From Protopterus annectens (taxonomy: Eukaryota; Chordata; Ceratodontiformes; Protopteridae), in the NCBI RefSeq assembly GCF_019279795.1, contig NC_056749.1:574053173-574117172 (forward strand): a DNA stretch of 64,000 nt, read 5' to 3'. This document shows, piece after piece, positions 43,262 to 55,215 of this stretch. Made by a program: the position numbers and the translations under genes. Position 1 is the stretch's first letter; every line of letters begins with the position of its first letter. The notes under the pieces were generated by a model. The model saw nothing but the letters and a program-made list of their open reading frames with translations, made no database searches and had not been told where the DNA came from.

Positions 43262-45530
43262 CACTGACTAGATCCTAACTACTCACCCAAACCTTATCAC
43301 CAAAGCTGGAATATTACCTGATCCTATAAGCGATCACCTTCCAGCCTTCACCGACCATCTCCCATCTTCACTGCATAAACAACAACACTACCTCCAAACC
43401 TGCAATCTCTACTCTTTCAACCCTCTAACTTTCTCCCAATGCTTAAAGCATACTGACTGGTCCCCTCTAAAAACCCTTCCTCTAGATGATGCTGTTTCCT
43501 CCTTTAACCACTCATTCCTAACCCTTCTCAATTAGCAAGCCCCCCCCCCCTTGAACCAAACCCATCAAAATCAATCAATGCCTATGGTTATCAACACATA
43601 CTAAGCTAATCTTGTATCAAAGGGAAAAACAAATGGAAACAATATCAAAAAATATAAAAACCCTTACACCCTCCAAGAGTATAAGGAATTACAAAACTCT
43701 GAAAGAATGTTAATAACTAAAGACTGCAAAGCCCACTACTCCAAACTCCAGTCCTTGCACTTAACAAATCCCAAACAATTCTAGGACTCCATCTCATCCA
43801 TGCTGCATCCTGGCAACAAATAAAAACCCTGCCCAGACCCCAACCTCTCCAACCCTGAAAAAGAGAGCCAGTTCAACTCATTCTTTATAGACTGCATAGC
43901 TAAACTATCATCTACCTTCCCACCACCATCCTCCACCACCAGCCCCTCCTTCCCCAACCACCACCCCAATCATCAACCTTGCTCCACATCCTTCTACCTC
44001 TAGTCCATCCCCACAAGCACTATAAAAATATTTCCCCTCAAAGTCAAATCCTGTTGCAACGCACCCGACAATCTTCCATCCACTTCATCAAACAATCTGC
44101 AGACAACATTGCCTATCCCATCTACATTCTTATAAATAGAGCCATACAAGAATCACACGTCCTTTCTATCTGGCACCACACTTACATCATGCCCCTCCAC
44201 AAAGGTGGCAAAAATACTAATACCAACTACTTCAGCCCTAATGCCATACCTTCCGCTCTTATTAAAATACTAGAGAAAACAATATCAGCACAACTCATGC
44301 CACACCTAACACTAAACTCTCCCCTACCCAACATGGATTCCTCCCTGGCCACAGCACCATGACTGGCCTTCTTTCCTTTATTGAAACCATAAACCTCAAA
44401 CGGGACTCAGGCAAGTTCATATCCACACAACTCCTAGACCTGTCAAAGGCCTTTGACACCATCTCACACACCCTTGTTATATCCCAAATATCCACTGTAC
44501 ACCTCTCTCCCACCACCATCTTCATTTGGTTTTCAAGAAACTTGTCCAAATGCCAACAAGCTTTCCAATGGAAAACTTCAACCTCCCCCTTCCTTCCCAA
44601 ACCCACAGGTGTCCCACAAGATTCTGTTCTTGACCCTCTTCTTTTCAACCTATTCAATAACAACTTTCACCAATCTGTGCCAGACTAATCTATCATCCAA
44701 TATGCAGATGACTCAACAATCATCTGCTCAGCCTTCTCACTCTCCAAGCTCCTAGCAAAAACCCAACTAGCCTTCTCCAAAACTGAAAACTGTATGCAGC
44801 CTAATCATCTGGCGCTAAATGCAAATTAAAACCAAACTAATGTTTTTTCCCCTACCAAAAACCTTACCATTGACAACTCCACATTCACCAACCAGAGCCA
44901 AAACAACACCCTCCTTGAAATTGTTACCAACACCAAGCATTCTTGGCTTCATTATTCATGAAGAACTAACATTTGACACCCACATCCATTATGCAATCAA
45001 GAAAACCCACCAAAATTTAGGTGGTCTCTACAGACACAACCACTTCCTAAGCCTCTGTATCCGTCAAACTATTGCATCCACCTTCCTACTCCCCTCCCAT
45101 ATGTATCATGCCCCTCTTTTCACCAATCTCCATATTGGCCTTTGGTCCAAACTTGAATCCTGATAACACAAAATCTCCGAATTTCCAACCAATTCAAACA
45201 ACTCAGCCCACCAATCACACACCTTCCTCACCCTCAGCTTGCTTGAACTACCCAACTACCTCAGTTACCTACAACTCACCATTGCCCACAAGCTCATCTT
45301 TAAACCTGTGGACTGCCCAGCTCTTGTTACTTCCTTAAAACCTTACATTACCAACCACTCACTGATGTCCAAAATACAAAATTTCCTTCAGGTCCACAAA
45401 CCTGCACAACCTCCTGGCCATCTACTGCTGTGCCACTCCTTAGCTAAACAGTGGAAGTCTATCCCCACACACCGACCCAACCTACCTAACCATACAAATT
45501 TAAAATCTCAGCTACTCTCTCATCTTTAAT
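43262..45530 (+). pseudogene. LINE-X reverse transcriptase, broken
   Basis: Decayed linker (43262-44050), then RT fingers: SSIHFIKQSADNIAYPIYIL and HTYIMPLHKGGKNTNTNYFS (43979-44362). The palm at 44359-44688 reads QLLDLSKAFDTISHT (motif A) and TGVPQDSVLDPLLFNLF (motif B, PQGS changed to PQDS). After a stop, IQYADDSTIICSAFS (motif C, about 44698-44745) and LNANKTKLMFFPLPK-like sequence follow across a frameshift. The thumb and C-terminal domain lie at 44819-45163 (LGFIIHEELTFDTHIHYAIK) and 45239-45529. The function would be cDNA synthesis at the target; this copy has many lesions. Clade uncertain. Confidence 0.8.
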
Positions 45531-45773
45531 CCTAATGGGAATGCCCTTGCCACACTCCAACTTAAAACCCTACCGCCTCATTCCACCTTGCACTGAGTCT
45601 TCCAACTACCTCTAATATTACTTCATCACACCAAAAACAATCCCTCCCATACCAAAAACATTTTTTTTACCTAATATGTATTGTACTATAATCTTCAATC
45701 AAATATATACTATTACCATCTCCATGCATAATATTTTCATAATCTACTAATGGCTAGTCGATATATCTTTAGA

Positions 45774-46537
45774 GGGGTCTACTACTAATGCCCGAAACGA
45801 CGATTCCCCGACGGAAAACTCACCGGCGCCAGATGACCGACAGGTAAGTGTACCGACAGGGTGATTTGCCGACAGCGGAAAGACCGACAAGGGAATGTGC
45901 GATCGTGACGCGGTAAGTGTGCGATGGTGACGGAGTTAGGAGCGGTCAGGTAAGTGCTCGAGATTGTGGGATGTCGGGTTAGGCTGTGGGAAAGGTGAGT
46001 GTGTGTTCGTGTCGGAGGTATGGTTCGGGTAAGGTAAGTGTGTGCTAGTGAGGGACTGTAGTTTAGGGACGGGTTAAGTGAGTTAGGGTTAGGGTGCAGG
46101 TAGGTGATGTGTGCGTTAGTGTCGGAGCTTGGGCTAGGTGGGTTAAGTGAGTTAGGGTTAGGGTGCAGGTAGGTGAAGTGCGTTAGTGTCGGAGCTTGGG
46201 CTAGGGGTGGGTTAAGTGAGTTAGGGTTAGGGTGCAGGTAGGTGATGTGTGCGTTAGTGTCGGAGCTTGGGCTAGGGGTGGGTTAAGTGAGTTAGGGTTA
46301 GGGTGCAGGTAGGTGAAGTGTGCGATAGTGTCGGACCTTAGGGTTAGGGTTTGGGTCAGGGCTAGTGTGTATGCTATGTAGTGTCGCGTGTTGTTTACGT
46401 TCCGTGTGTCGGTGTAATGGTGTTCAGTGTAATGGTGTTCGGTGTTTTGCGTTGTCGGGTTTGTGTGATGTCGGTCATCTGGCATCAGGGAGTTTTCCGT
46501 CGGGGAATCGTCGTGTCGGTAATTAGTAGTAGACCCC
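45774..46537. mobile_element. CpG-rich MITE with about 70-bp terminal inverted repeats
   Basis: The left end GGGGTCTACTACTAATGCCC matches the reverse complement of the right end, GGGGTCTACTACTAATTACC. The match continues through CGACGATTCCCCGACGGAAA to GCCAGATGACCGACA, near 45843 and 46468. TTTAGA occurs at 45768-45773 and 46538-46543, a candidate 6-bp target duplication (TTAG is an alternative if the ends start one base further out). The inside is non-coding, CpG-rich and contains CCGACA repeats and a 70-bp tandem tract. It lies in the 3' UTR of LINE-X. Superfamily not assigned. Confidence 0.8.
46074..46340. repeat. Four ~70-bp tandem units with TTAGGG doublets
   Basis: TTAAGTGAGTTAGGGTTAGG starts at 46074, 46143, 46212 and 46283, giving periods of 69, 69 and 71 bp. 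Each unit then has GTGCAGGTAGGTGA and GTGTCGGAGCTTGGGC-like sequence. It is internal to the MITE. The telomere-like hexamers are only paired once per unit, so this is not an interstitial telomere array. Confidence 0.85.
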
Positions 46538-46699
46538 TTTAGAGATATAATGCCTACAATGGAGTTTATATGAAAAATATTAACTTTATATAAATGTTGA
46601 CATTTCTGTATTGAATTATGCCGCTCATTTCAATAACATTGTGATAAGCCAATTGCAAATATCATGGATTTTATCTTTAAATGTTTAATTAGCAGTATG

Positions 46700-46835
46700 A
46701 ACTATCTCCTTTTGTAACATGTGAAATGTAACTTGCAATTATTATGGAGCTTTTCTCCTTGGGCCTCCACTGAAAAAGTGCTTTTCATGGCCCAGTGCAC
46801 TTCCCCGGTCATCAAACTTAAATACAATAAAAAAA
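46700..46835 (+). other. LINE-X 3' terminal region
   Basis: Contains TTTTCTCCTTGGGCCTCCAC, CTGAAAAAGTGCTTTTC, CACTTCCCCGGTCATC and an A-rich end (TTAAATACAATAAA). The same blocks in the same order form the tail of SINE-1 and of the fragment at 11655-11735. Shared 3' tails let a LINE reverse transcriptase pick up SINE RNA. Confidence 0.65.
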
Positions 46836-46844
46836 TAAGTGGTG

Positions 46845-47585
46845 CAGACAGATAAATCCTTAACTACAGTCCAGCTGCCATGCTCAAGTGGCATAAAGGG
46901 AATAAAGCACTAACCACGGACCATCTCTCCTGCGTTTGGTTAACAGCTTTGGTGACTGACAGAGCAGCAAAGAGGGAGGGTGCTCATTGATGATGCTTCC
47001 TAATGTGAGCTTTGGTCACTACAGCAGAGTTTTCCTCAAAAATAGTCAATGAGTGTGAGGGATGTAGAAGAGGAACGCAGGTAGGGGATATAAAAAAAAA
47101 ACTCCACAGGAGGGAAGCACAGATGTCTGAGCTCCCAGGGTACCTTTAGGATCCATGACTGTATCCACAAAGTGACAGAAAACACCTGGCATAGGAGGAT
47201 GTCTGGTAGACTCTGCATAGAAGTGGGGCAATGTTAGCTGTGACGGTACCATGAGGTCTGGGGGACCAAGAACAATGAAAGCATCACATGGAGAATTATA
47301 GCACACTGTTGAGGCAAAGATAAATATATTTTTTTAAATTTTATCAGACAATGTAAATACGGTGTAGAAATGGAAAAATATTGTCTGTAAATGAGATGAC
47401 AGGCCTCCCCTACGACCCATTATGAATGACGTAAACTAATTTGCAGCACTATTAAAACTCAACAGTACTTACTTAATTTACAAAGGGCATACTAATCTGA
47501 ATTACACCCTTGCTTCAATCAAAAATATCCTTGCATTGATATTTCAGAATAAGACCCGGTAACAACCTCATGTTAATATTTTTTT
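46845..47585. other. No gene recognised
   Basis: Mixed-composition sequence without clear element signatures or a supported reading frame. Confidence 0.5.
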
Positions 47586-47589
47586 TTTT

Positions 47590-48000
47590 ACAGCTTAATA
47601 CCTTTAAAGAAAGTGGACAAGTGAATCTCACTGACAGACTCACTGATAGAACCCACAAGATCAAAATAGGTGAGGTCACCTGTAACAGGTGGCCAGTCAC
47701 TAGTGCAGTCCCCCAGGGCTCTGTTGTGAGTCTACTCCTTTTTTGCATCTGTTTCTCTGAAATGGAATCAAATGATGAAGATTTATGGTTGACTAAGTTT
47801 GCAGATGATAGCAAGATGGGGGTTATTATTGACTCCTCAGCAGATTCAAGCATTCTTCAAGAAGGTCAGTCTCTGAGTAACAAATTATGCTGAAGCCATG
47901 GTCTTAAACTCCAGGCTAAGAAATGTATAATTGTACTAAATGGGAAGGCAACCCCCCTGCCTAATTACCATGTTGATAATACACCCCTAAGAGTTCTCAA
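47590..48000 (+). pseudogene. CR1-6 ORF2 palm fragment
   Basis: Reads DRTHKIKIGEVTCNRWPVTS, then AVPQGSVVSLLLFCICFSEM (motif B), DLWLTKFADDSKMGVIIDSS (motif C) and, after a frame change at about 47890, HGLKLQAKKCIIVLNGKATP (motif D). These align with the RTHRVRVAGAMSDSKPVTS through KKCIVIPFGKN region of CR1-5, with the FADD catalytic pair still present. The sequence leaves the CR1 alignment near 48000 after NTPLRVL. Confidence 0.8.
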
Positions 48001-48009
48001 AGAAATTAC

Positions 48010-50215
48010 TGTAACTTCAAGTCAAGTTTTACCACCATTGATGTGCAGTGATCATGGGGTTAATAAGGTTAATTTGTTGCTAGATAATTCTCCTAAACTG
48101 AAATCAAAGCCAGTGCACAGAAGGTTAATTACAGATTATAGGGAAGCAAAACATTGACTGTATAAAACTAACTGGAGTGAAGTGTTCAGTGGAAAAACTG
48201 CAGATGGTATGTGGAAAGTTTTGAAAGAGAAATTGAGTGCAAAAAGTAAAACAAAAGTAACATCAGGATCTTGGCATGCAACATCAGGGGTATATTTCCA
48301 TAAGAACAAGAGACCTGATTATGGTGAGAGACAAAAAAAATATAAGAAATGGAAGAGAGGTCGGAATACAACTATGAAAACTGAAATAAATGAGCTGGAC
48401 AAACAGATAAAGCATAGTATTAGACAAGATCAAGGAAAAATTGAAGAAAATTTATTTAAAGATATTCAGCATAATAGTAAACTGTTTTATAGATACATAC
48501 GATGTGGAAGGAGTAAAGATACACAAACTAATAAACTGTGTGCAGATTCTAAATTTATTCTCAGACACAACATTATAGATATATTTACAAAAATCTTATG
48601 CAAGACAATTTGGCTCCAGAAAAGGGCTGGTAAGTTGTCCTAGTGACATCCAGGTAACCCCAGATACCGGAATCAAATTAGATTATATTTAAAAAGCACT
48701 GTGCAAACTGGATCCAAACAAAGTGCATGGAGGAGACAGAATAAGTAATAATGACCTGAGAACACTTCAGCAAGAACTCACACTACCATTACTTCGATTA
48801 TTCACTAGGTCATATAAATATTGGGAGAATCCTCAAGATTGGAGACATGCACTTATTAAACATGTCTTTAAGGCAAAGGTGAGTAGGACAAACCCATAAT
48901 CATATAGACTCAAGTCTACTTTCATGTTGTGGAAAAATAATGGAGAAGGTAATACTGGAGAAGTTATTGTCACAACTGGACAGGTTGGTACCTGAAACCA
49001 TATATCAGCATGCATATGTTGAAATTAGATGTATTGCCACCTTTAACATCATGTTCTATAACAATATAATAAAAGCTATGAATGAAAAATTGTGCTGTGA
49101 TGTGATTTATATAGATTTAACTACAGCCTTTGATAGGGTCATACACTAAACACTGATCAATAAGTTAGTACAACTATGTATTGATGTACTGTTGTTAAGA
49201 CGCATAGCTGCATGGCTTACAAATAGGACATGGCAAGTATCACACACCAACTGGGCAGGTGTTAAGGTGTCCCACAGGGCTCTGTACTAGGCCCTTACTT
49301 ATTTATATTGTATCATTCAGACTGTACTTTTTCATCTGAGGTGTTCTACAGCTAATATGGTGACTACCTCAAATTGGGTAAACTGACTACAAGTGTTACA
49401 GATAAGGCATGTCTGCTAAATAATTTTCCTAAATTGACCATTTGGGCACAGAAGAATAATATGTTGCTAAATATATCAAACACTAAGCATATGAGATTTG
49501 GGAGACATAAACTGAAAGGTGAATATTTAATACAGGTCACGGTGATTGAAACTATAAACCCATTTAAGAACCTGGGTATATGGGCTGATTCAGCTATGAG
49601 TTATTCTAATCATATCAACCAATAGGCTAATGATAGTTATAGAACCATAGGTTGTATAAGAAGATTTATAAAGTCTAGGAAATCAATCCATAATTAAGTC
49701 ATTGTTTATTTTCATTACACCCAAACGTGCATATGGAATAACAATATGGAAACCCTATAGGAAAATAAGCATGAATAAACTGCAAATAGTACAGTGGAAA
49801 TATAACAAGGGCATCCATGCATGTGAAAATCCAAGTATTTTTGAAATACTAAAATATCTGAACTTGTTCTGTGTCTCTTACAGATATTTAAGATGAGGTC
49901 TTATTCAGGTATATAGGCCATTTAGGGACAACTACCAGTGGGAATGTTTGGGGTTATCTAAAAGTACTAGAGAATTGTCCGATAACCTATGTAGAAGATT
50001 CTGTAGGAATGATAAGTGTACTAATTGGTTCTCTGACAGAGTAGCTGATGCTTGGAACAGACTACCAAATAACATTAAAGCATGTACTAGTTTTGATATT
50101 TTTAAGAACCGCCTGGACATTTATTATGGGAACAAGTGTTTTGGTATATTAGCAAGCTAGAAGGGATTAATGCCCATCCTTGAAATACTCGTTTGTATTT
50201 ATGTATGTATGTAAT
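48010..50215 (+). pseudogene. LINE-Y: another broken CR1/Rex-like LINE
   Basis: Begins with the end of an endonuclease (CSDHGVNKVNLLL), then a linker open at 48182-48643 with KLFYRYIRCGRSKD. RT fingers (about 48720-48890) and motif A (YIDLTTAFDRVIH, 49110-49148) follow. Next come GVPQGSVLGPYLF (about 49265-49305) and thumb pieces at 49374-49625 with LKGEYLIQVTVIETINPFKNLG. The C-terminal block reads FSDRVADAWNRLPNNIKACT and IFKNRLDIYYG (49948-50160). It ends with ATGT repeats near 50198-50212, a typical short 3' tail. A catalytic DD block is not readable. Many stops. Its residues differ from the CR1 family here, so it is a separate family inserted into CR1-6. Confidence 0.75.
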
Positions 50216-50990
50216 GGTCAGGGATCTTTGTACGCACATAGACATTAACCTTACCTTCGATCATCATGTGGCCACAGTTGTGAGGAAACACTAATATGTT
50301 GGTCAACTTCTAAGTAAGACATGGCATCCAGCATCAAAGTGTTCATTATCCGACTCTACTCTACCCTTATCAGATAAATCATAGAGTACACTGCTCCCTC
50401 TGGTAGATACCTGGCCAGGAATAAGCAGTATCCATAGTTACCTCAGACGTTACTTACAAAAAGAATTCAAGGCATAACAAACCTGCTTATGCACCACACC
50501 TTAAAGCCCTTTCACTTTTCCCTCTACTCACTCTCCTATGGATTGCAGAGGAGTGATCCATGCTTGTCTTACAAGGCATCCGCAAACTATACAGTTATGA
50601 AACACCTACATATTTTTAAGTATAAGAGTAGCAGAAAGACAAGGTCTAGGGACCAGAATTTTGTCTGTGCCTAAAACAAAACATCCTGGAAAGACAGATA
50701 TTTGTCCAGCATACTGAACCTCCAATGGAACCGGCTTCCCATCCATGTGAAGCTGAGTTCATCTGTTACTCAGTTTAAGTGCAACATAGACCAGTGAATG
50801 GGGATTAGGAATATTACAATGGTATTGGTACCCATGTCCTTTATGGACAGATGTATTTTATAAATGCCTGTCTCTCAATGTCCTATTCAGATACAGCACA
50901 TCATTAATCTTTTGTGAAAACTAGGCTAGTCCTAGAAAGGCCCCTCTAATTATCAGGCTAGTAACACTCTATGAATCTCAAATATGTGCA
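50216..50990 (+). pseudogene. CR1-6 ORF2 C-terminal fragment and 3' end
   Basis: Resumes with RDLCTHIDINLTFDHHVATV VRK, matching the RDLGTQVDSNLSFDTHIAKVVRK block of the young CR1 copies. Scattered C-terminal domain matches follow across several frames to about 50805 (for example CLTRHPQ...). The decayed 3' hairpin region follows. Heavily mutated. Confidence 0.65.
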
Positions 50991-52900
50991 TGCCTCTCAG
51001 AATACATACAATATGTCTGTTGTGAGACTGCAATTGAAAATGAAAATCAATAAATTTTCATCGAAAAGAACATTTGGGTCCTCATTTTACAAGAACACCT
51101 AAATAAATTGATTCTCATACATATACTGACAAATTATTATATCAAATTTCTCAAAAAGATATCAAGAACCTCATACACAAAATGCATTTAGCTGGTTGCT
51201 CCAGCTGTAAGACACAAACACATGCACACGCTACATGTATCTTCCTGTAATGTAGTTTACTACCCATGATACTAGCTGTGATTGCCATATATAGTACAAA
51301 ATAACAATTTCCTGCAATATGTTTAATGTTACTGCTTCAGTATTGATGGTGCAGCTACACGTAGCCTACCACAGCACTCAAACTATAAGCTTAAGAATCA
51401 GAGCAAACCCAAAAAACAGTTGGAGACAAAGGCACATAATCAGGAGTAGATTTCACATATTGGTCTTATACAGTTAATTACTAATATAACAGTTAACAGG
51501 TTGTACCTTAGCAAGCATTTCCTAAAGGGTACAAACTCTGGAACTCTTAAGTTTGTCATTTACTGACTCCAGTGTACCAACAGTTACCATAAGCCATACA
51601 TTTTACAAAGTATAATCAAAAAAATATGTGGAAAAAATTGAGGTCAGTTGAGAACTACATTCTTTTCACATACACACACAACCATCTCCTACAACCATGT
51701 TTTTGACAGTGTACTTGACATATCCTCTTAGGATCATATGAATTAATTAATGCATCTCAGCTCACTGCTGTAATAACCATACAGTGTCACCTAATGCAAC
51801 ACTGTCTGCCCTCTCAATGTCGTAGCTCAGGAATCAGAAACAAAAAATTAAAATCATCAACAGATTTTAAGTATTTATCTTGTACAAGTAGAAAACTTTC
51901 AGAATAACAAGCTTTGCAGTAGCAAACATTTTCTGAAGGATATAAAGACTGAACCTCACATGGTTGGCATTATTCGGCACAATAACAACTGCAAATACTC
52001 CAATGACTGCCCTTATTGACTGACGGCAAATCTTTGTCATTTACCAGAAAAGAAAAAATACGATAATAAAGACATGGGCATAAATGTGTCTAAAATGATT
52101 TAAGAACCAGACTACTGTCGTTCGATTAATAATTAGTTGGCAAGCACCTCCTTTAACCTTCCACTCTACACCATGCAAGTAATGTATACTTTTCTGCAGA
52201 TGTCAGCGTAGTATCACAAGTGAAAAAAAACAGGGCACAGTTATATCAGAAAACCAAAGAAAGGTAGACTAAAAGCATTTAAAAAACTACAGTGCTGAGG
52301 AATCTGATGTCGTACAGGACCCATTTATAATACTTCACTAAAATACAGATAATGTAACTAAGCAACATATAAGAAGGATATGCAAATATTAGAACACCAA
52401 CTGGTAATGCAAGGCATGTGTCTTGGGTGGATATTTGCAATAGAACATTAATTAACTGAGACGATAGTGAATATATGATTCAGGGAGCTTGTACTACTCC
52501 AAAAGGGTATGAAGTCTGAAACTCGAATGTCTGTCATTATTTTCTAAGTTCAGTCTTTAATGATTTGTCACGAATTTGACATAAAAAAAGACCGCAATTT
52601 AGTGAAGAATGGAAAAAATCCGGACTTTATGCAAAAATGTATCCAGTAGATAGGTATGACTAACCCTTAATATGTTTTGTTGTTGAAAATGGATCTTACT
52701 CTGCTGTTCTTTCCAGTTTTGTTATGACATTATTACATCTTTTTTTTTTTTAAGTTCTTTGTTGCCATAGTAGCCTGGGGCATGCCGGAAAAAGTTCTTT
52801 GGGCCTATGTCACCACTCCATTATCAGATGTTAAATGTCCGAAAAATATAAAGGAGCAATGTAATCTTTAACATAGTTAACATAATGGCTAAGGCCTTTG
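50991..52900. other. No gene; weak diverged repeat motif
   Basis: AT-rich. A loosely conserved phrase with the order AGCA..C, AAAGG.TA.AA, CTG.AACTC, GT.TGTCATT occurs near 51515-51570, 51925-51985 and 52485-52545, and again near 55680-55740. It may be a diverged satellite or the same old element inserted several times. No coding frame can be supported. Confidence 0.35.
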
Positions 52901-52915
52901 TGTGTCATGCACATA

Positions 52916-53350
52916 ATACAAGGGTCTATAATAGATCTTCGAATGCTTAGGTTATCGAACGCTCTTTCTTTGTCACCTAAATTTTAAAATCTAATACATG
53001 CGAAAAGCCAGTTAGTTGAATTTTTAACCAGGAAAACAATTTGCTTAGCTGTCATCTGTGATTTGCCCTTTACCCCATTATAGAGCAATGTCATAGTTTG
53101 TATATCTAAGTAGGAGGGTTGTGGGGCTCACAACACCCCATATCGGGGGGTGTTGGGCGAAGCCCAAAACTCGATTAAAGTTTTAGAGGTTTTTTTTTTT
53201 TTTGTTAACGCAAATTTTTTCCCTTTGACACTATTTCTGTAATTGGATTTTCGCATGTATTACATTTTGACATTTAGTTGTCCAAGTTTTTGCGTTCGTT
53301 ACCTAAAGCAGTCAGTGATCTAATATAGACCTAAATACAAGGCTTGTGCA
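52916..53350. mobile_element. MITE-like element with long imperfect inverted repeats
   Basis: About 110 bp at 52916-53005 and 53225-53345 are inverted relative to each other. Shared blocks include GGTCTATAATAGATC with GATCTAATATAGACC, CGAACGC with GCGTTCG, and TAATACATGCGAAAA with TTTTCGCATGTATTA. The centre has a second hairpin, CAACACCCC...GGGGGTGTTG with GGGCTC...GAAGCCC around it (about 53115-53165). No coding capacity. The exact ends and target duplication were not resolved. Confidence 0.65.
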
Positions 53351-53789
53351 TAACCACTGGCTAATGCTTGTGCTGAATTTGTATGTGGTCTCTGTATAGT
53401 ACTTCCCACCTCCCAAAGCATGCTGAGTGTTTTCCCCTAAAACTCACCAACAAAAAAATTGCCTAGACTTAGAGGTAGCACTACAAACTGTAGGTAATGC
53501 CTGTTGAGGTGAGAATTGTTAGACTAACTGCTTTGGCCATTAAGTTTGATGTGCAGTATCCTCTAGATAAGAGATCACTAATGACACACAGCATACCATG
53601 TCAGGGCTAGCCACTAAACAGTGTAAAAATTGGCTGTAAGTGAGTTGGTCATGTGGACTACTGTTGCCAAATGGCGCTCATTGCAGGCATACTCCAAACT
53701 CTACCAGGCACCGTGATAATGGGCTAAGGGGTCTATGTGTCCTATAGGTCAGACTGTGCCTTCCATAATAGCAGCTCTAGTTCAATAAA

Positions 53790-54900
53790 CTACTGTATAG
53801 GTGTTGTCTGTTTATCTAGCTTGGGTTGGCTTGCATAACACCAAATCTTCAATAAGATCTACAGGTGCTAATGCTCTGTTCTTCAAGTCTAAACAAAAAA
53901 ATTCAATCCTTCAGGTTCTTTTCACAGTACTAACATCTATGCGTTCACTGAGACAATGGTATAAAGCCACAGATAGCACATCTGCAGTGCAAGGCTATAA
54001 TGCCTTCATCACATTTAGACCAGCTATAACACAGACAGGGACTAAAGGGGGGAGGTCTTCTGATTTACATCAAAAATACATCCAAAATAAATATACCTCA
54101 AGGCCGGTCAGACAGGACAATGCACTTGAGCTTCTCCATGTCACAAATCACCACAGACAAAATCACATACCTCTTCCTTGCAAGCTATAAGTTCCTCTTT
54201 GTGGCCCAGTAAACCCATTGCATGTGTTTATACTTAATGCAAAGAATCACCATACAGCTCAATACCATATTCATGGGTGACTTTACTTACCACACTATTA
54301 ACTGGGAATCATGTATAACAGTAAACATGCAGTCAAAGATATTCCTGGACCAGATTGTCAATGCATCATACAGGCATGCAGATATACTGGCTCTGGTCCG
54401 CACTACTATGGGAGAGTGTTGCACACTCTGTAGTGTAATGTCTTCTCTCATATGGTCACATCACAAAATGGTCTTCTTTGAAGTGAAAATAAATCCTGGA
54501 ACTGCAGCTAACTATGGAATGTTCAAGAACTAGTCAAAGGCTAACTTTCGACTATTAAGTGATAATCAGGCAATATTGAAAGTCCCCCCAGAAATTGGGA
54601 AAGCTGCTGCCTATGCAGAACTGTTCACTGAAACGCTATTCAAGCATGTTAATAGCTTTGTAAAGGCAACTGTACATACCAGGAAGAAAAGAACTAAGTC
54701 AAAAAAGAACATCCATGGTGTAATCACAACATATATAGGCTGTACAGAAAATAACAAAAAAAACAATCAAGAAAATCGTGTTAAAAAATTAGGAGGTATA
54801 GCACCCAGCAGGATAAAATAACTTTTACACCAAAAAAAAAAACCTCACAGGACAAATACAGTCTATCAAAGACAAATTTGCACTAAATTTGGCCCTAAAG
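53790..54900 (+). pseudogene. CR1-7: endonuclease and linker remnant of an old CR1-like LINE
   Basis: Reads QWYKATDSTSAVQGYNAFIT with FRPAITQTGTKGG, aligning with TETWFKAPESTPALPGFTSYHAFRP..TKGGG of CR1 endonucleases. IFMGDFTYHTINWES follows (catalytic-block equivalent GDFNYPNIDWE), then SLIWSHHKMVFFEVKINP (SHH for SDH). The linker at 54576-54821 is decayed. No RT part was found downstream. The plus orientation and strong divergence match CR1-6, but the two are not clearly one insertion, since EN lies downstream of RT. Confidence 0.75.
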
Positions 54901-55215
54901 CCAAAGGGCAAAAGCAAAGCATTCATTACTGATGTCTGAAACCTCAAGGGCGATACACAAGTGTGAGTGCAGAGCTCAATGTCACTGCAGCCACCTATAC
55001 TGAGACAATAGGGCCCAAATGAAGAGATCATGTGTCAGCAAGCAAAGCAGAGTAGCGTTGCTGATATTCAATTCATCCCCAACTCTTGGTCAGTACCTTC
55101 ACCAGGTGAACCGTGTTTTCCACAAAATCTCACCAACATACCATTGATATGTAGACAGTCCGCAGGATTCAATAAAGTCCATCTAGAAATAATGTTCCCT
55201 GCATATCCGTCTTAG

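Larger units (their letters stand above)
40400..46840 (+). mobile_element. LINE of a second clade (LINE-X), interrupted twice
   Basis: A plus-strand, C-rich non-LTR element. An endonuclease remnant lies at about 40800-41296 and an RT relic at about 43262-45530. A 3' untranslated region follows and ends in AAATACAATAAAAAAATAA at about 46835. PLE-3 (41310-43248) and a MITE (45774-46537) are nested in it. Without these it is about 3.7 kb. Its RT differs clearly from the CR1 copies. The left end is approximate and the clade was not determined. Confidence 0.75.
47590..50990 (+). mobile_element. Old CR1-like LINE (CR1-6), split by LINE-Y
   Basis: The plus-strand palm region (47590 to about 48000) and thumb to 3' end (about 50216-50990) match successive parts of the CR1-5 ORF2. 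The 3' end retains AACTAGGCTAG...AGGCTAGTA...CTATGAATC (about 50930-50990), a decayed version of the CR1 3' hairpin and TATGAACC repeats. LINE-Y occupies the gap. 5' truncated. Confidence 0.7.

Noticed and set aside
46081-46340. Interstitial telomere array
   Set aside because: Only two TTAGGG hexamers per 70-bp unit; it is a MITE-internal tandem repeat.
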